From assembly GCA_948146395.1 (NCBI GenBank), contig OX411556.1:27141653-27205652 (forward strand): a DNA stretch of 64,000 nt. Direction: 5' to 3'. The translations under genes were made by a program, and so were the position numbers. This DNA comes from Fragum whitleyi (lineage: Eukaryota; Mollusca; Bivalvia; Cardiida; Cardiidae). This document shows, piece after piece, positions 24,901-33,350 of this stretch (the stretch's first letter is position 1; every line of letters begins with the position of its first letter). The notes below the pieces were generated by a model, which ran no database searches, was not told where the DNA came from, and worked only from the letters and a program-made list of their open reading frames with translations.

Positions 24901-25166
24901 AAAATAGTTACCAAAGCAACCATACTCCACCCAATACACGCGGTGTGCAACAAACGGTGTCTGAATTTTAGGTCGCCCCTAAACCTCTGTAGCACCCCGG
25001 CCCCTTTTTCGATATTAGGGGACTCCTGTTCCGGTGGGATCCCATCCTTTTGGACGACTCCATTGTATTCAAACACGATTTCTCGATCTTTTCCGTCAGC
25101 TGATTCGAATGAATGAACCTTGCCATTTTCCCCTTGTCCGATTAACAAATTGTTTCTAGCAGACAT
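2826..25166 (-). CDS. MFSD4B: MFSD4/NaGLT1-like major facilitator transporter, four exons
   Basis: Spliced gene read on the minus strand: exons 25166-24912, 8562-8459, 6322-6141 and 3913-2826 join with matching phases (0, 2, 1) into 543 codons including stop, giving 542 residues. All three introns have GT..AG borders. The product is a polytopic plasma-membrane transporter. Family marks in order: a hydrophilic N-terminus of about 70 residues; KFRHRLLHT leading into TM1; GPTFPDL at the end of TM1; GGAVYDRFNK, the MFS loop 2-3 motif; GGGFGSAID; VWRHEGGPYMQAVHFGFSIG and SPFIAGPFLAPK; an extracellular loop near residues 240-280 with five N-glycosylation sequons; then the C-terminal six-helix half. 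Known relatives (MFSD4A, MFSD4B/NaGLT1) transport or are proposed to transport sugars; the substrate here is not shown. Intron 1 is 16.3 kb of repeats. Length is normal and no break is seen. Confidence 0.88.
4066..4540 (+). mobile_element. MITE copy 3
   Basis: TAGTTAATGACATCGTGAAA start; hairpin around 4171-4230; a local duplication of TTTTATAAAATATGCATACA in the middle (three tries at 4231-4310); right end TTTCACGATGTTACTTATCTA. Imperfect 30-bp direct repeats (GAGGTC.TATTTCAAAGATTC) flank it at 4029 and 4556; they belong to another foldback family rather than to the insertion. Confidence 0.82.
4898..5035. repeat. Foldback element, CACGTGC family
   Basis: Arms GAAACGTTTTGGAATGATACC / GGTTATCATCTCAAAACGTTT around GCTTTGCACGTATGTGCACG. 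Ends near TCCTGAACGCGAGG. The rest of 4640-5668 shows nothing recognisable. Confidence 0.7.
5669..6079 (+). mobile_element. MITE copy 4, in MFSD4-like intron 3
   Basis: Family ends at both sides (AAATCGTGAAATTACCAAG; TTCACGATGTAACTAACTGTA). The left hairpin arm is partly lost. Its right end is 62 bp beyond the exon 3 donor of the minus-strand gene. Confidence 0.83.
6141..6322 (-). CDS. MFSD4B: MFSD4-like gene, exon 3 (residues 120-181)
   Basis: A 182-bp exon (acceptor CTGCAG, donor GTTTGT) with 60 whole codons. It carries GLIGSVLGGAVYDRFNK, the MFS motif between TM2 and TM3 with its D-R pair, then the TM3-TM4 block ending GGGFGSAIDA. It enters in phase 2 and leaves in phase 1, matching both neighbours. 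Confidence 0.88.
6457..6695 (-). mobile_element. tRNA-derived SINE, copy 2
   Basis: Tail GATTGATTGAATGGAGTTTT, body with GCGGCGGCTGGAGCACCTAA, and part of the tRNA head with the B box complement GGGATCGAACCCGGGAC. The A-box end is lost. Confidence 0.83.
6795..7146 (+). mobile_element. MITE-related element with altered core
   Basis: Carries the hairpin AAGGAAGGTAATCCAATATCG...CTACCTCCCTT, nested in a wider palindrome GTAGGTGT...ACACCTAC, then the family right arm (TTTTGAATTGTTTGAGTGAG, ATCAAGATGTTACGAGTTGTA). The left terminus is replaced. 7147-7470 holds nothing recognisable. Confidence 0.6.
7472..7899 (+). mobile_element. MITE copy 6
   Basis: CAGTTATTAACATCGTGTAT at the left, hairpin near 7571-7635, A-rich interruption at 7683-7716, TTTTACGTTGTAACTAATTGTA at the right. 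7900-8190 shows nothing recognisable. Confidence 0.82.
8195..8340. repeat. Foldback element, CCGAGGTTTCC family
   Basis: Outer arms GTAGTAATAGATCCGCAACA and its complement TGTTGCGGAACTATTACGGG, inner palindrome TTTTCTAATGAAATTCATTAGGAAA. The most complete member here. Confidence 0.78.
8352..8445. repeat. Short foldback element beside MFSD4-like exon 2
   Basis: CATCTTCAAGGGGTATCGAA ... TTCGTAACCCTTGGCTCGACA then AGATG. A close relative at 46972-47056 lies beside ferroportin exon 5. This copy ends 13 bp from the exon 2 donor of the MFSD4-like gene. Confidence 0.75.
8459..8562 (-). CDS. MFSD4B: MFSD4-like gene, exon 2 (residues 86-120)
   Basis: A 104-bp exon coding GWRVSLIGPTFPDL followed by RLIVDEDLSTASWLFTAWAL and the first two bases of a glycine codon. 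GPTFxDL is a signature of the MFSD4/NaGLT1 family at the TM1 boundary. The acceptor is TTTTTCAG and the donor GTATGT, phase 2. A MITE end lies only 8 bp beyond the acceptor (8571), and a small foldback element ends about 14 bp beyond the donor. Confidence 0.85.
8571..8960 (+). mobile_element. MITE copy 7, abutting MFSD4-like exon 2 acceptor
   Basis: Left end TACAGTTAGAGACACTGTGA; the right end is degraded (AATGGTATGATCAATCAAAC). On the minus strand its terminal bases read CTCTAACTGTA just before TTTTTCAG, so the element supplies the intron end next to the acceptor. 8960-9970 holds nothing recognisable. Confidence 0.75.
9972..10244 (-). mobile_element. tRNA-derived SINE, copy 3
   Basis: Nearly full length but diverged: tail TTTGTTTGAATGGGGTCTTA, GAGCTCCTAACAACTGGATT, head ending AAGCGATGACGGCGGC. 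The next SINE starts 18 bp later. Confidence 0.8.
10262..10492 (-). mobile_element. tRNA-derived SINE, copy 4, head deleted
   Basis: Tail GATTGATTGATTGCATGGAC, body intact to GTGGGAAAGAATGAATGCCG. It then jumps directly to CTACCACTATGCGATAACGG, so the part of the tRNA head with the B box is missing. 10493-10845 holds nothing recognisable. Confidence 0.8.
10846..11274 (-). mobile_element. MITE copy 8
   Basis: Reversed: TACAGTTATTCACATCCTGAA at the left, CGCTCCGAAATTGTACAAAA, a decayed hairpin (GAAGGTAAAGAATTGTCGCT ... GACCTCCC), right end GATGCATAACTGTA. In 11275-12206 only a fragment at about 11745-11800 (AAACGGCTGAGGCCAGTCTA) resembles 20495-20545; the rest is unassigned. Confidence 0.8.
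12207..12514 (-). mobile_element. tRNA-derived SINE, copy 5, with target-site duplication
   Basis: The best-preserved member. The SINE itself spans 12221-12500 and is flanked by a perfect 14-bp repeat TACTTATTATGTAA at 12207-12220 and 12501-12514. On the minus strand the head begins GCCGCCGTCATAGCGCAGTT (A box TAGCGCAGTTGG), with B box GGTTCGATCCC and CGACGGCGGC closing the acceptor stem. The tail ends in GATTGATTGATTGAA repeats. This is retroposition into MFSD4-like intron 1. Missing T8 and other tRNA features exclude a functional tRNA. Confidence 0.92.
12716..12932 (-). mobile_element. MITE copy 9, internally deleted
   Basis: Short derivative: AAAGCCATTGTGAATCG at the left, then CACTTAAAAACGCTC, only one hairpin arm (GGCGATATTGGATTACCTCC), and TTACATGATGCTCTTAGCTG at the right. 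Confidence 0.65.
13243..13470. repeat. Purine-rich tract
   Basis: The plus strand is almost all A and G over more than 200 bp (GAGAGAGAGAAAAAGACATA, GGGAGGGGGTCTGAGGAAAG). Low complexity; no gene recognised in 12933-13640. Confidence 0.7.
13640..13948 (+). mobile_element. MITE copy 10, core deleted
   Basis: TACAGTTAACAAGATCATGA and TTTCACGATGTCTTTAACTG ends are intact. The hairpin right arm and the unique middle are missing, giving 309 bp. Confidence 0.83.
14227..14363. repeat. Foldback element, CACGTGC family
   Basis: GCGTTCAGGATTACAGCGTT ... CGCTTTGCACGTATGTGCAC, AAGCAAAGCGGGGTATCATC ... TTTTTACACCCTGAACACAGG. Near complete. Confidence 0.72.
14594..14735. repeat. Foldback element with A/T arms
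   Basis: Left arm CGTACTTAGTGTATCGTATG, AAAAAAAATATCTAAC, TTGTGAGAATTGA; right arm TCAATTCTCACAACCTCGTTAGC, TTCTTATAATACACTAACGTAC; centre AATTGTCTCGGCAGAGCCTC. Perfect dyad over most of 140 bp. 14736-15168 holds nothing recognisable. Confidence 0.75.
15169..20475. repeat. 5.3-kb structure with ~500-bp inverted arms
   Basis: The left arm 15169-15665 and the right arm 19950-20475 are co-linear inverted copies: GACTGATTCTTGTAGC.AAGG, CCAGAATCTGG, AACATCTTGTCA, ATCGAGATGGCAGCC, then AATCGAATTAT and GAAGATGGCAGCCAG. Each arm holds GATGGCAGCC about every 165-180 bp, and the left side goes on with further copies at 15790, 15944 and 16325. It looks like a large foldback or long-TIR transposon without a recognisable transposase. 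The tandem block at 17020-18285 lies inside. Confidence 0.7.
17020..18285 (-). repeat. Tandem element bounded by GCTCACC..GAGC, block 1
   Basis: About six or seven units of 155-175 bp. Each has AAAGGG.TGCACCCGGG, AAATATGA.CC.AGGGTCTTG, ACTAGATGATGCTACATACC, GAAAGCTGTCTGCCTTCTGG. The two units at about 17735 and 17890 are almost identical. It ends with GGACGACGGACGACGCACGA and the terminal palindrome AGCTCACCTTGAGCACTTTG, TGCTCAGGTTAGCT. 18286-19950 has no recognised feature apart from scattered AT-rich sequence. Confidence 0.8.
20560..21385 (-). repeat. Tandem element, block 2, diverged and truncated
   Basis: About five units near 150 bp, reverse complement of the units at 44067-45470: CTAAGATTTG..CCTGTG, AATTTCGAACTCGTCCGAG, TTGCCTCTAGA.TG. 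It ends TTGACTGATGACGGACGATA and lacks the GCTCACC terminus. Confidence 0.75.
21392..21537. repeat. Foldback element, CCGAGGTTTCC family
   Basis: GATCCGTAATAGTTCCGCAT ... CAAGGTTTCCTAATGA / TCATTAGAAAACCTCGGTCA ... GCTAATACGGGTCCACTGCC. Sits directly on the end of the tandem block. Confidence 0.75.
21617..22405. repeat. 32-bp minisatellite with eight-unit higher-order repeat
   Basis: About 25 units of GAGCTACACATTAGACGGGG plus a 11-12 bp variable end (CAATACCAATCT, AATACCAATCT, CAATACTAGTCT, CAATACCATCAT, CAGTACCAATCT). The order of variants from 21904 repeats from 22158, a period of 254 bp. No coding frame or repeat-associated gene. 22406-23078 has no recognised feature except a weak palindrome with GAGACGATTGCAATGA near 22480. 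Confidence 0.93.
23079..23345 (-). mobile_element. tRNA-derived SINE, copy 6
   Basis: Near full length: tail TTGTTTGTTTGAATTCGATT, body, head with GGGGACCGAAACCGTGACCT and AATGCGCTATGACGGGGC. Diverged B box. Confidence 0.82.
23398..23811 (-). mobile_element. MITE copy 11, variant core
   Basis: Reversed. It has the alternative middle seen also at 30800, 32061, 41670 and 49791: TTATTCTACAATTTATTAGC, TGGTGTGGATTTTAAAGT, TTAGTCCACGAAGACACACA. Hairpin left arm GGGAGGTAACAAACATCGCT. Confidence 0.82.
23938..24377 (+). mobile_element. MITE copy 12
   Basis: Complete copy; hairpin GGGAGGTAAACCAAAATCGC / GCGATAGTCATTACCCCC. Its right end is 535 bp from MFSD4-like exon 1. 24378-24911 is unassigned apart from a small perfect dyad AGCTACAGC..GCTGTAGCT at 24714. 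Confidence 0.88.
24912..25166 (-). CDS. MFSD4B: MFSD4-like gene, exon 1 (residues 1-85)
   Basis: The start is the ATG at 25166-25164 (MSARNNLLIG...). An upstream in-frame codon at 25187 is GTG and is not a plausible eukaryotic start. Residues 1-60 are polar and probably cytosolic. Residues 61-85 (RFRGDLKFRHRLLHT then hydrophobic) enter TM1. The exon ends at ATG GTT GCT TTG followed by the donor GTAACT (phase 0). Ending here rather than running on joins residue 85 cleanly to the TM1/GPTF block in exon 2. Confidence 0.85.
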
Positions 25167-25609
25167 GTTCGAAATGTCACCAAACACTTACTTTTTCCAT
25201 TTGTGAACAATGCATAAGTTTAAATAGTGCTCGATTTAGTATTCAAAAATCATATGGAATTTTCGTATAAAACACTCAATTAATAAATCTGGTGTTTCAA
25301 TTTTTGATTTATATCTTTAAAACAACCCCTTTCATCACATAAAATGTAAAGTTATTTTTTTCTGGGAAAATGTTAAAAAACCTAAATCCCAGCCTTAAAT
25401 TTGACACTGTGAAGTAAACAATCCAAATATACGATCCAGATCGGGTTTCGCTGCCCTTTCTGCAATCGATAACTCAAAGACACTCGAACATTATCGATCA
25501 AGATCGGGCGTGACACGTGGTTAAACACAAGCTAGTCAAAATCTAGTCCTATACATAGTAAAAGATATCCACCTAAGATAGAAACGTGCACTGGGTATGG
25601 TATGGTATA

Positions 25610-25740
25610 GTCCAACGGCTTCATTTCTGAATGGCACCATAGGTTTTGGGTACTCGTTTAAATCGTCTTCACGAGACGATTTCAATGAGTACCCACAACA
25701 AAGGTTTTTCTTTTGCTACAATTATCTAATCTAAACTCCA
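25610..25740. repeat. Foldback element
   Basis: Dyad TGGGTACTCGTTTAAATCGTC / GACGATTTCAATGAGTACCCA near 25648-25695. A weaker relative is at 22440-22500. The remaining upstream DNA of the MFSD4-like gene (25167-26242) shows no clear promoter motif. Confidence 0.65.
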
Positions 25741-26242
25741 TTTTCTCCATGTATATAGCCGTGGAATATTAATCCTTACTAACAACCGCTACCCAGCACC
25801 GTTTTATATTGTTGACTCACTGAATACACGTTTACCAATACTCTTAACGCCTGATCAGCTGTTTTTATGTAAACCAGGTCAAACCAGTTGACCTACATGT
25901 ACATGAGCGTAGCCAGTGTTTAAATTTTGAAATTATTGAATGTCCTGTAACGGTGTCCTAGCTTTTTCTATTCGATTACGATTCGTGATGCATTTTCCAT
26001 TATTCATACCATATGATATTGTTTAGCCAATCAGGAGCGTAGGAATAGATGGGGTGTATGAGGAGTGAGGGGGGGGGGGGCTACCCCCGTATATTAATTG
26101 AGAGAGGAACAATTACGAAAAAATAAATAAATAAAAAATAGATAAAATCTCAGTCAGGAATTAAGCCCAACACCTCTGATTAGTATTGTAGATTTTTCAT
26201 TTGACCAACCCCGTTCGAGAAAGCTTTTATACACATACATAT

Positions 26243-26682
26243 TTAAAGTTAAAAACATCGTCAAATTGACAAGATGAATGCTTTTGGAATGAATTTGGAA
26301 TGAAAACGAATGAGTGTGTGGAGCGACTTTTGAGTAAAATTAATGGGAGGTATTCCAATATCGCAAATTTTGTTCATGATGAACAAAATTGGCGATATTC
26401 ATTACCTCCCTTTAATACAATATGAAAAAAAGGTCTGTAAATTGCTTCCTATTTCTTCAAGAACCAATAAGACGCTAACAATTCCAATTGTGTCAGTGAA
26501 TTCGAGATTTTTCTCATTTATATTTATTTTGAATGTAGCTGTCGATTCTTTTTAGTCATTTGGAGCGTTTTTGATCGATTTGAGTGAATGTTTGGAATGA
26601 GTGAAAGCCGGGAGGGCTGAGTAAGTGATTTAGAATGGTTTTGATTGAGATACATGTCAATTTCACGATGTAACTAACTGTA
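26243..26682 (+). mobile_element. MITE copy 13
   Basis: AAAACATCGTCAAATTGACA start; hairpin TGGGAGGTATTCCAATATCGC / GGCGATATTCATTACCTCCC; TAACTAACTGTA end at 26682. Confidence 0.88.
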
Positions 26683-26984
26683 TAAATAGGGCCTGATTCT
26701 CAGACTAAGTTTAGCCCTGCGTTACCCTATTCTTTTTGTATTGTATAATGCACGATTTTTTTTTATCAGTATTTGTTTTCGCTTTGTAAGTTATGGGATT
26801 ACTAGAGCTCCCCAATAGGAGCAGATGGGCACTCCGTAAAATAAACATTTAAAAGGAGCAGATGAGAACTCCGTAATAATAAACATTTAAAACTGATTAA
26901 TCCAGCGATGATTTCAATCAGAAGTCGGATTTCGGTCATAATGATAAAGAAATGTAGAACAATAATTCTTCAGTCAGTTTTATT

Positions 26985-27095
26985 GTCATTTGCGAAAAAT
27001 TGACGGTCCTGGTCAGTCTGCGCAGGTTGCGCAGTCTGGCCAGAATCGGCAATATTTCCCACTTTCAAGATGTTTCCTTTTCGCATGACGAGTCG
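26985..27095. repeat. Foldback fragment, GTCACGCG family
   Basis: CTGGTCAGTCTGCGCAGGTTG then GCGCAGTCTGGCCAG, followed by TTTCCTTTTCGCATGACGAG. A second diverged member lies at 27715-27950 (GTCGACCTTAGTCAGACTAC ... CCCCTTTTCGCCTGACGGGT). Remaining bases of 26683-28146 are unassigned; a degenerate tRNA-like stretch is at 28016-28078. Confidence 0.6.
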
Positions 27096-28146
27096 CATCC
27101 CCCGCCCCGAATTTCAGTCCCTCTTGTTAGATCCGTATTTAGTCTTGCATTTAGTTGTCTGGTAAAAAGATTAATGTTACCCGATAGGCTATATGATATA
27201 TCGCTTAATTGCGATTAAAACTAGTCCTCATATAGCTAATTCCAGCTGTTGTTACGAGATTTTAAGCACCCTGACATGGTTTTTGCTTCACGGTGTGTGT
27301 ACATGTAACTACAACCTGTATTATATTTTAATTACAAGGTTTTGCTTTTGAATATAGTTGCTCTATCTAAGCCGTTGAATTATGAAAAATTCAATATTAC
27401 CCATAACATTAATACATGTACCTGTACCTAATTTATTGTCTTTTTAACGATTTTGTATTGGGAACCGCAACGTTACATATTTTATACCGTCGATTCGCGA
27501 TTAAACAATCGTAACTAAATCTTTGATAAGCTTGAGTTACGAAAACTATTTTATAACACTTTTCTACTCACGGGAAGGTGGCAATGTAAAGTATTTATTT
27601 AAAACCTTTACAGATTCACATATTTTTTAAAAGGTATATACATATTTTGAGTTGAAATTAACTATATATATTTAATAATAATTTGGCCTTCACGCAAAAA
27701 GGGTCCGTCTGTGTAGTGCATAAAGTGTCGACCTTAGTCAGACTACCCGGACAGCGCAAATTGACTAGTGGCGAAACTTTTTGCTTTTTGTTACGTTTCT
27801 GAATCCAGAATGACCAATCTACCTTCTTGTAAGAAAAAAAGGGGGGGGGGGGGATCCGACCTCTGGTTTGCCTGTATAAGAACCAATCTCTTTTTTTTTC
27901 AAATATTTATTTTACAGAATTTCCAGATGGCCCCTTTTCGCCTGACGGGTCATTATCAACTCTTTAATCAGTCTTTTTACCTTTCCAAATGTAAAAAATG
28001 CATTTGTAGATTGACAAACGGTAACGTAGCGGTAGAAGGACTCGAGTCTTGACTTGGAGGTCCAAAGTTCCAACCGTCACTGGGGTGTATTAATGGACAT
28101 AACACTCTTTAGCCAACCCAGTAAGTCCAACTGGGTAACCATTGGT

Positions 28147-28375
28147 TTAACCCGTTCCTGTTTTACAAAATTTTTGACCTGTCCAAATTCAAAGGTTTTG
28201 CAGACGAAAATGTAAAGTGGATTAAATTTGAAAAGTAACCATTCAGTCGGGCAGAAAATAGTGTGGAAAAAGAAGAAATTGCTTGTCAGAAGCAATTTCT
28301 TCTTCTTTCACAATCTTTTCTCAATCTTACAATCACAGGCACGTAAAAAGCAGGGATTAAACAGCAAAGGGTTAA
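28147..28375. mobile_element. piggyBac-like MITE, copy 1 (229 bp)
   Basis: TTAA at both ends, inverted ends CCC.TTCCTGTTT / AAACAGCAAAGGG, and a central palindrome AAGAAGAAATTGCTT / AAGCAATTTCTTCTT. Same length as the copy at 40129. The TTAA target is the mark of the piggyBac superfamily. Confidence 0.82.
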
Positions 28376-28734
28376 GTCACTCGGTCCCGAACGTGAAAAC
28401 TTCAGAATTCAGTGTTCAAGAGCGACTGTCCGCTCTAATGCTTTCGTTCTAATCGAACTTAAATATTTAAATTAGTGTGAACTTGACGGAAATAAAACTG
28501 TGGCGCGCTGAAATTGAAATTGCATACAGGGAAACGTTTGCGGCACAAAGCAATGACAAGGGAGAGTGCAAGCAGCGGTAGATCTAGGATTTTTGAAAAG
28601 GGGTTTCGAACATACAAATGGTGAGCGGGGTTGTATTCCTACTTTAACACAATTGTATTACTTATCCTCTTGAATATAAATCTTGTTCAAACAAATTTTT
28701 ATATCTTTTTAGACAAATCAACGAGTCTGTCTGA

Positions 28735-28860
28735 ACGTTTTCCACAAAATAAACAATACGGCAGGGAGTGTATGCTAAGATCAGACTGCACATCTGTGCA
28801 GGCTGATCTAAGTCTATACTGTCTGCCCTTTTTTCACAGCAGGAATACGTGTTGAACAGC
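28735..28860. repeat. Foldback element
   Basis: GGCAG.GAGTGTATGCTAAGA then TCAGACTGCACA / TGTGCAGGCTGATCTAAGTC, TATACTGTCTGCC. Arms about 35 bp. Rest of 28376-29160 unassigned, with C and G homopolymer runs at 29011 and 29150. Confidence 0.7.
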
Positions 28861-29160
28861 AAGCAAGGGTGTTAATTGGAATTCTGAATGGTACACTGAT
28901 CGACCAAACAGAGGAATATAAGCGGATAAAAAAGTGCCTGATAAAAAGGGTGCTTTCTTTTGTTGAGATGCTGATTTTACAATACTTCAGATCAGTTGGA
29001 CGGGAGCCACACTAGAACCCCCCCCCCCGAGTCCGCCACTGGAAAGAGGGTGTAGGCTTGCTGATTTAAGGTAGCCTTCTCTCTGATGCTGACCAACAAC
29101 AACAAGAGCATCAAAAAATATATAAAAATACGTCGATGTCTCTAAAGGGGGGGGGGGGTA

Positions 29161-29317
29161 TTAATGTATAGCTGATTTGGTAATATTGGTCGAAATCAGC
29201 GACATTGTATTACCTTTCTCCGAATTCATTCAAAACCCGATCCTTTCACTCGTTCAATTTCCTTTCAAATCATTCCAAAAGCATTCGCCTTGTCAATTTC
29301 ACGATGTTACATACTGT
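29161..29317 (-). mobile_element. MITE fragment, copy 14
   Basis: Only the hairpin-proximal third in reverse: TATTACCTTTCTCCGAATTC ... CATTCGCCTTGTCAATTTCA, CGATGTTACATACTGT. Confidence 0.75.
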
Positions 29318-29548
29318 TTCTCACGCCTCCAGTATATGGGACTGGGACTCTACCTCTCGATTTTATTTCTTTTCATCCCCTATCGATTCTCTAATAATTT
29401 AATTCTTATACAACGCATATTTGAGTATGTGAGTGACATTTCCAACATTTATTAAATGTGCGCGAGGTGCAAACATTGAGAGGCCTAGGCATCCACCTAC
29501 TGTAAATATAAAGTTACCTGATGGTGTACAGATACTTTGAGACTTTAT

Positions 29549-29990
29549 CTAGTTACAGTTAGTTACGTCGTGAAATTGACATTCATCTCAATCAAAACCA
29601 TTCTAAATCATTCACTCAACGCTCCATTCATTCATTCAAAACACTCACTCAAATCGATCAAAAACGCTTCAAACTCACTGAAAAAAGAAATAGCAACAAC
29701 TTCGTTCAAAATAAAGATAGTTTGGAAAAAAAAGTCGGGATTTCACCACATTGAAATTGTAAGCTTTTGATTAGATCTCGAGGAAATAGGAAACTATTTT
29801 TAGAACATATATGCTAATTTTTAAAGGGAGGTAATTAATATTGCTAATTTTGTTCATCCTGAACAAAATTTGCAATAATGGATTACCTCCCATTAAACTC
29901 ACTCAAAACTCGCTCCACACACTCATTCAATTTCATTCCAAAATCGTTCCAAAATCACACATCTTGTCATTCACGATGTTATTTACTGTA
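29549..29990 (-). mobile_element. MITE copy 15, complete
   Basis: TACAGTTAGTTACGTCGTGA ... TCACGATGTTATTTACTGTA, 442 bp; hairpin GGGAGGTAATTAATATTGC / GCAATAATGGATTACCTCCC. Confidence 0.9.
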
Positions 29991-30300
29991 CTAAGCGCAT
30001 GGGAAGACTCTGGTCAGACTGTGACAAGAAAAAAAAATCACGTTCTTGTCCTCTGACAGATGTGGCTATTTTATCCCGACGCAGATTTTTTTATCATTAT
30101 TTCACGGTTTGTGACACTTGTTGACCTTGCTTTATCTAAAATTGATGTTCCTGAACGTGGTAACTATCTGCTTGACTTTTTTTTAAAAAGTGATAAATCA
30201 AGATTAATTTTCCGTATCAATTGAAGACCCTTAGTTCGAAAGAGATAAAAAGATAGTGACAAGATCGAGTTTTGAATGAAATTTGAAATATTTAAGGGAG

Positions 30301-30725
30301 TACAGTTAACAACATCGTGAAATTGACAAGGCGAATGATTTTGGAATGATTTAGGAATGAAATGGAATGAGTGTGTGGAGCGAGTTTTGAGTGATTTTAA
30401 TGGGAGGTAATCCTATATTGCAAATTTTGTTCAGCCTGAACAAAATTTGCGCTATTGATTACCTCCCTTTAATAAAAAAAGGCCAACAAGTTCTATACAT
30501 AGTCTCCAATTTTTGCAAGAATCTATGAGGCGCTAAGAATTTGAATAATGCCAATGAAATCGCGATTTTTCTCTGTCAAAAATTATTTTGAATGACGTTG
30601 TTGATTCTATGTTTTTCAATGGGTTTGAGCGTTTTGAATGGTTTGAGTGAGTGGTTGGAATGAATGGATTGAGCGCTGAGTGAATGGTTAAGAATGATTT
30701 TGATCGGCATGAGCAATGTCACTTG
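30301..30725 (+). mobile_element. MITE copy 16
   Basis: Left end at 30301 is intact; hairpin with TGCAAATTTTGTTC / GAACAAAATTTGCG; the right end is degraded after GATCGGCATGAGCAATGTCA. Confidence 0.85.
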
Positions 30726-30799
30726 TTTCGCCCAAGTGGACAGAAATAACGAAAATGTATTTATCCCCCTTTTTTGAAAAATTTCTATAAACTTTTCCG

Positions 30800-31013
30800 T
30801 TTACGTTTTTCTAGCGGGGCAATCAGACATTTTAAAATCGTCACCAGCCAATAAAACTCTGGAGTGGATTTATCCATTAAATCGAAACGTTGATCTTTTT
30901 GAACGATTTCCACGTCATAATGATCCACTTGGTCGTGTTTTTTTTCATTGAGCAAGCAGTTTTTAATGGTTTTGATCAAGTACAATGTCAATTTCACGAT
31001 GTTAAAAACTGTA
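30800..31013 (+). mobile_element. MITE fragment, copy 17, variant core
   Basis: Right half only: CCAGCCAATAAAACTCTGGA, TTTGAACGATTTCCACG, end TTCACGATGTTAAAAACTGTA. Confidence 0.78.
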
Positions 31014-31309
31014 CATATGTATCGTTTCCTACGTTTGAGACCTAGGGTTCTAAAAGGTGTTTGTTTTGCCGTTTCTAGCCAAACCGTATTCCTATCAATT
31101 ATTTTCTTTATCTTTTATAATACAAGCTGTAAATTTGAGATTTTGAGAATTCCCCAATAACTTATGCTTGGCTATTTTAACCTGGCGCAGGTTTTATTAC
31201 ATCTCCAATTTACAGATAGGGTCACATGCTGACTTTATTCTACCGAAACATTGTGTCCCTTAACGAGGCTACTTTCTACTTGCCTTTTTGAAGAGTTTTA
31301 ATGCAAGAT

Positions 31310-31743
31310 TACAGTTAACAACATCGTAAAATTGACAAGATGAATGATTTTGGAATGAAATTGAATGGGTGTAGAGCGAGTTTTGAGTGAAATTAAAGGG
31401 AGGTAAAACAATTTTGCTATCATCCTGAACAAAATTAGCAAAATTGGGTTATCTCCCTTTAATAGAATATGCATACAATTTCTATAAAGAGCCTACAATA
31501 TCTTCAAGAACCTATCAGATGCAGACTATTTCAATTTCAATTTTCTATTTTAATTGAAATCGCGACTTTTTTCTATTTCTATTTATTTTCAATGTAATTG
31601 TTGATTGTATATTTTTTAGTCATTTTGGAGCGTTTATGATCGTTTTGAGTGAGTGTCTGGAATGAGTGTATGGAGCGCGGAGTGAACGTTTTAGAATGGT
31701 TTTGATTGAGATGATTGTCAATTTCACATTGTAACTAACTGTA
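31310..31743 (+). mobile_element. MITE copy 18
   Basis: Complete ends (TACAGTTAACAACATCGTAA; CACATTGTAACTAACTGTA). The left hairpin arm has lost about 10 bp (GGGAGGTAAAACAATTTTGC). Confidence 0.88.
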
Positions 31744-31931
31744 ATTGTCCTATCTATTAAACCCTTTGCATAAAATCGTGAATGATAGCCTACATGTATA
31801 ATATTGGAATGGGTTTGAATAGTTAAACAGTGGCGTATTAAGTTCTAAAAAGATACTCACCTACAAGCTGAAATGGCGTTAGAAAGAGGACAAAAAGGAC
31901 AGTTTATTTCTGATAGGGACTTCGAATACCT

Positions 31932-32393
31932 TGCAGTAAAAACATCGTGAAACTTACAAAATGGGTATTTTTGAATGATTTTGAATGGATTTTCAAATGA
32001 AATTAAATGTGTGTGTGGAGCGTGTCTTGGGTGACATTAAAGTGAGGAAACTCAATATCGCTAATTTTGCTCAAGATGAACAAAATTAGCGATATCCATT
32101 ACCACCATTAAATATGATATAGGCCTAAGTTCTTTTCTGTTGGTGTGACCTCGTTCACTAATCAGACACTTTAAAATCCACACCAGGCAATAAAATCGTA
32201 GATTAGTTTGATCGATTTCAATAAAATTTCGATTTATTTGATCGATTTCGAAATGTTTTCTAATGCTTTCGGAGCATTTTGATCGATTGGAGTGAAAGTT
32301 TGGAACAAATGAATGAATGAATGGAGCGCTGACTAAGTGATATTGAGCGGTTTTGATCGCAGCGAGTGTCACTTTCACGATATTTCAACTGTA
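31932..32393 (+). mobile_element. MITE copy 19, variant core
   Basis: GCAGTAAAAACATCGTGAAA start, hairpin AATATCGCTAATTTTGC / AAAATTAGCGATATCC, variant middle (CACTTTAAAATCCACACCAG), end CACGATATTTCAACTGTA. Confidence 0.85.
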
Positions 32394-33224
32394 AAAGGTT
32401 GACTTAACATGATGATAGACCTTGAAAATAATATATTTGACCAATCATTCGAATATCCAATCAAGGATCTAGAGGAAGGAACCCAGTACCGAACCCCCAA
32501 TCCCCTAAAAACGTCATATTTAAAGAGCATGGAAATCAAGTCTTATTTATTAAGTGTGTGACCAAATTTGTGACTACAGCTTTAATCAAGAGATGTTGGA
32601 AAAACATTTATGCTCCTATAAAAGCAGGCCGATGGCATAAACTTTGTCAATCATTAAAGAGTAATACTGAAAAAAATGATGCTTAGAATTATGGTTCTTG
32701 GGCATTGCACTTCCCTCAATGAGATCAATGAGATCAACCTGTGGAGTTTCAGGATTCTAGCATGCGTATTTTTTGAGATATGCCGTGCATCCGACAAAAA
32801 TCGAGTTAACAATGAAACAAAGGGCAAGAACTAAATGAATAGGAAGCGTAGAGCTACGGATCTATCAACCTGTTAAGTTTCGTGATTGTAGCTTGCAAAA
32901 ATTTTTGAGAACAAAAAAGGACTTCTGGCCGACCCACCGACCGTAAAGAGCAAAGCAATATACCCCCTCTTCTTCGCATGGGTGCATAATGATGCTAGAA
33001 ATAGGATGGAGTGTAAAAGTTTTTTCAGATTGACCCGTTGGATGTTCTCTTACGTACACTTCCACTATATATTAGTATTGATTTCAATAATTCATCTAAG
33101 TTCGATTGCGACGAAAGCTTTAGCTTATAGAATCGCTCTTGAACACTCGATCCCTATGCTTTCACGTCTCTGAGAGAAAGGTTGTTTAAGCCCCTGCTAT
33201 TCATCTTTACAGCTAGGTGAACTG

Positions 33225-33350
33225 TGGCACTGTGGCTGGCTATTAAGTGTTTTGCCGGTAAACACATCCCGGCAACAGTGGGGCTCGAACCACGGACCTC
33301 CGGGTCACGGGTCAAGTGCATTTACCACTAGGCCTCCGAAACAGTCCATT
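33225..33350 (-). mobile_element. tRNA-derived SINE of a second type (fragment)
   Basis: Minus strand: CGGAGGCCTAGTGGTAAATG (A-box like), GGTCCGTGGTTCGAGCCCCA (B box), then TGTTGCCGGGATGTG and AACACTTAATAGCCAGCCAC. Unrelated to the main SINE body. The rest of 32394-33522 is unassigned. Confidence 0.6.

Noticed and set aside
25167..25187. Upstream start for the MFSD4-like protein
   Set aside because: The in-frame codon at 25187 is GTG; the first ATG is at 25166.
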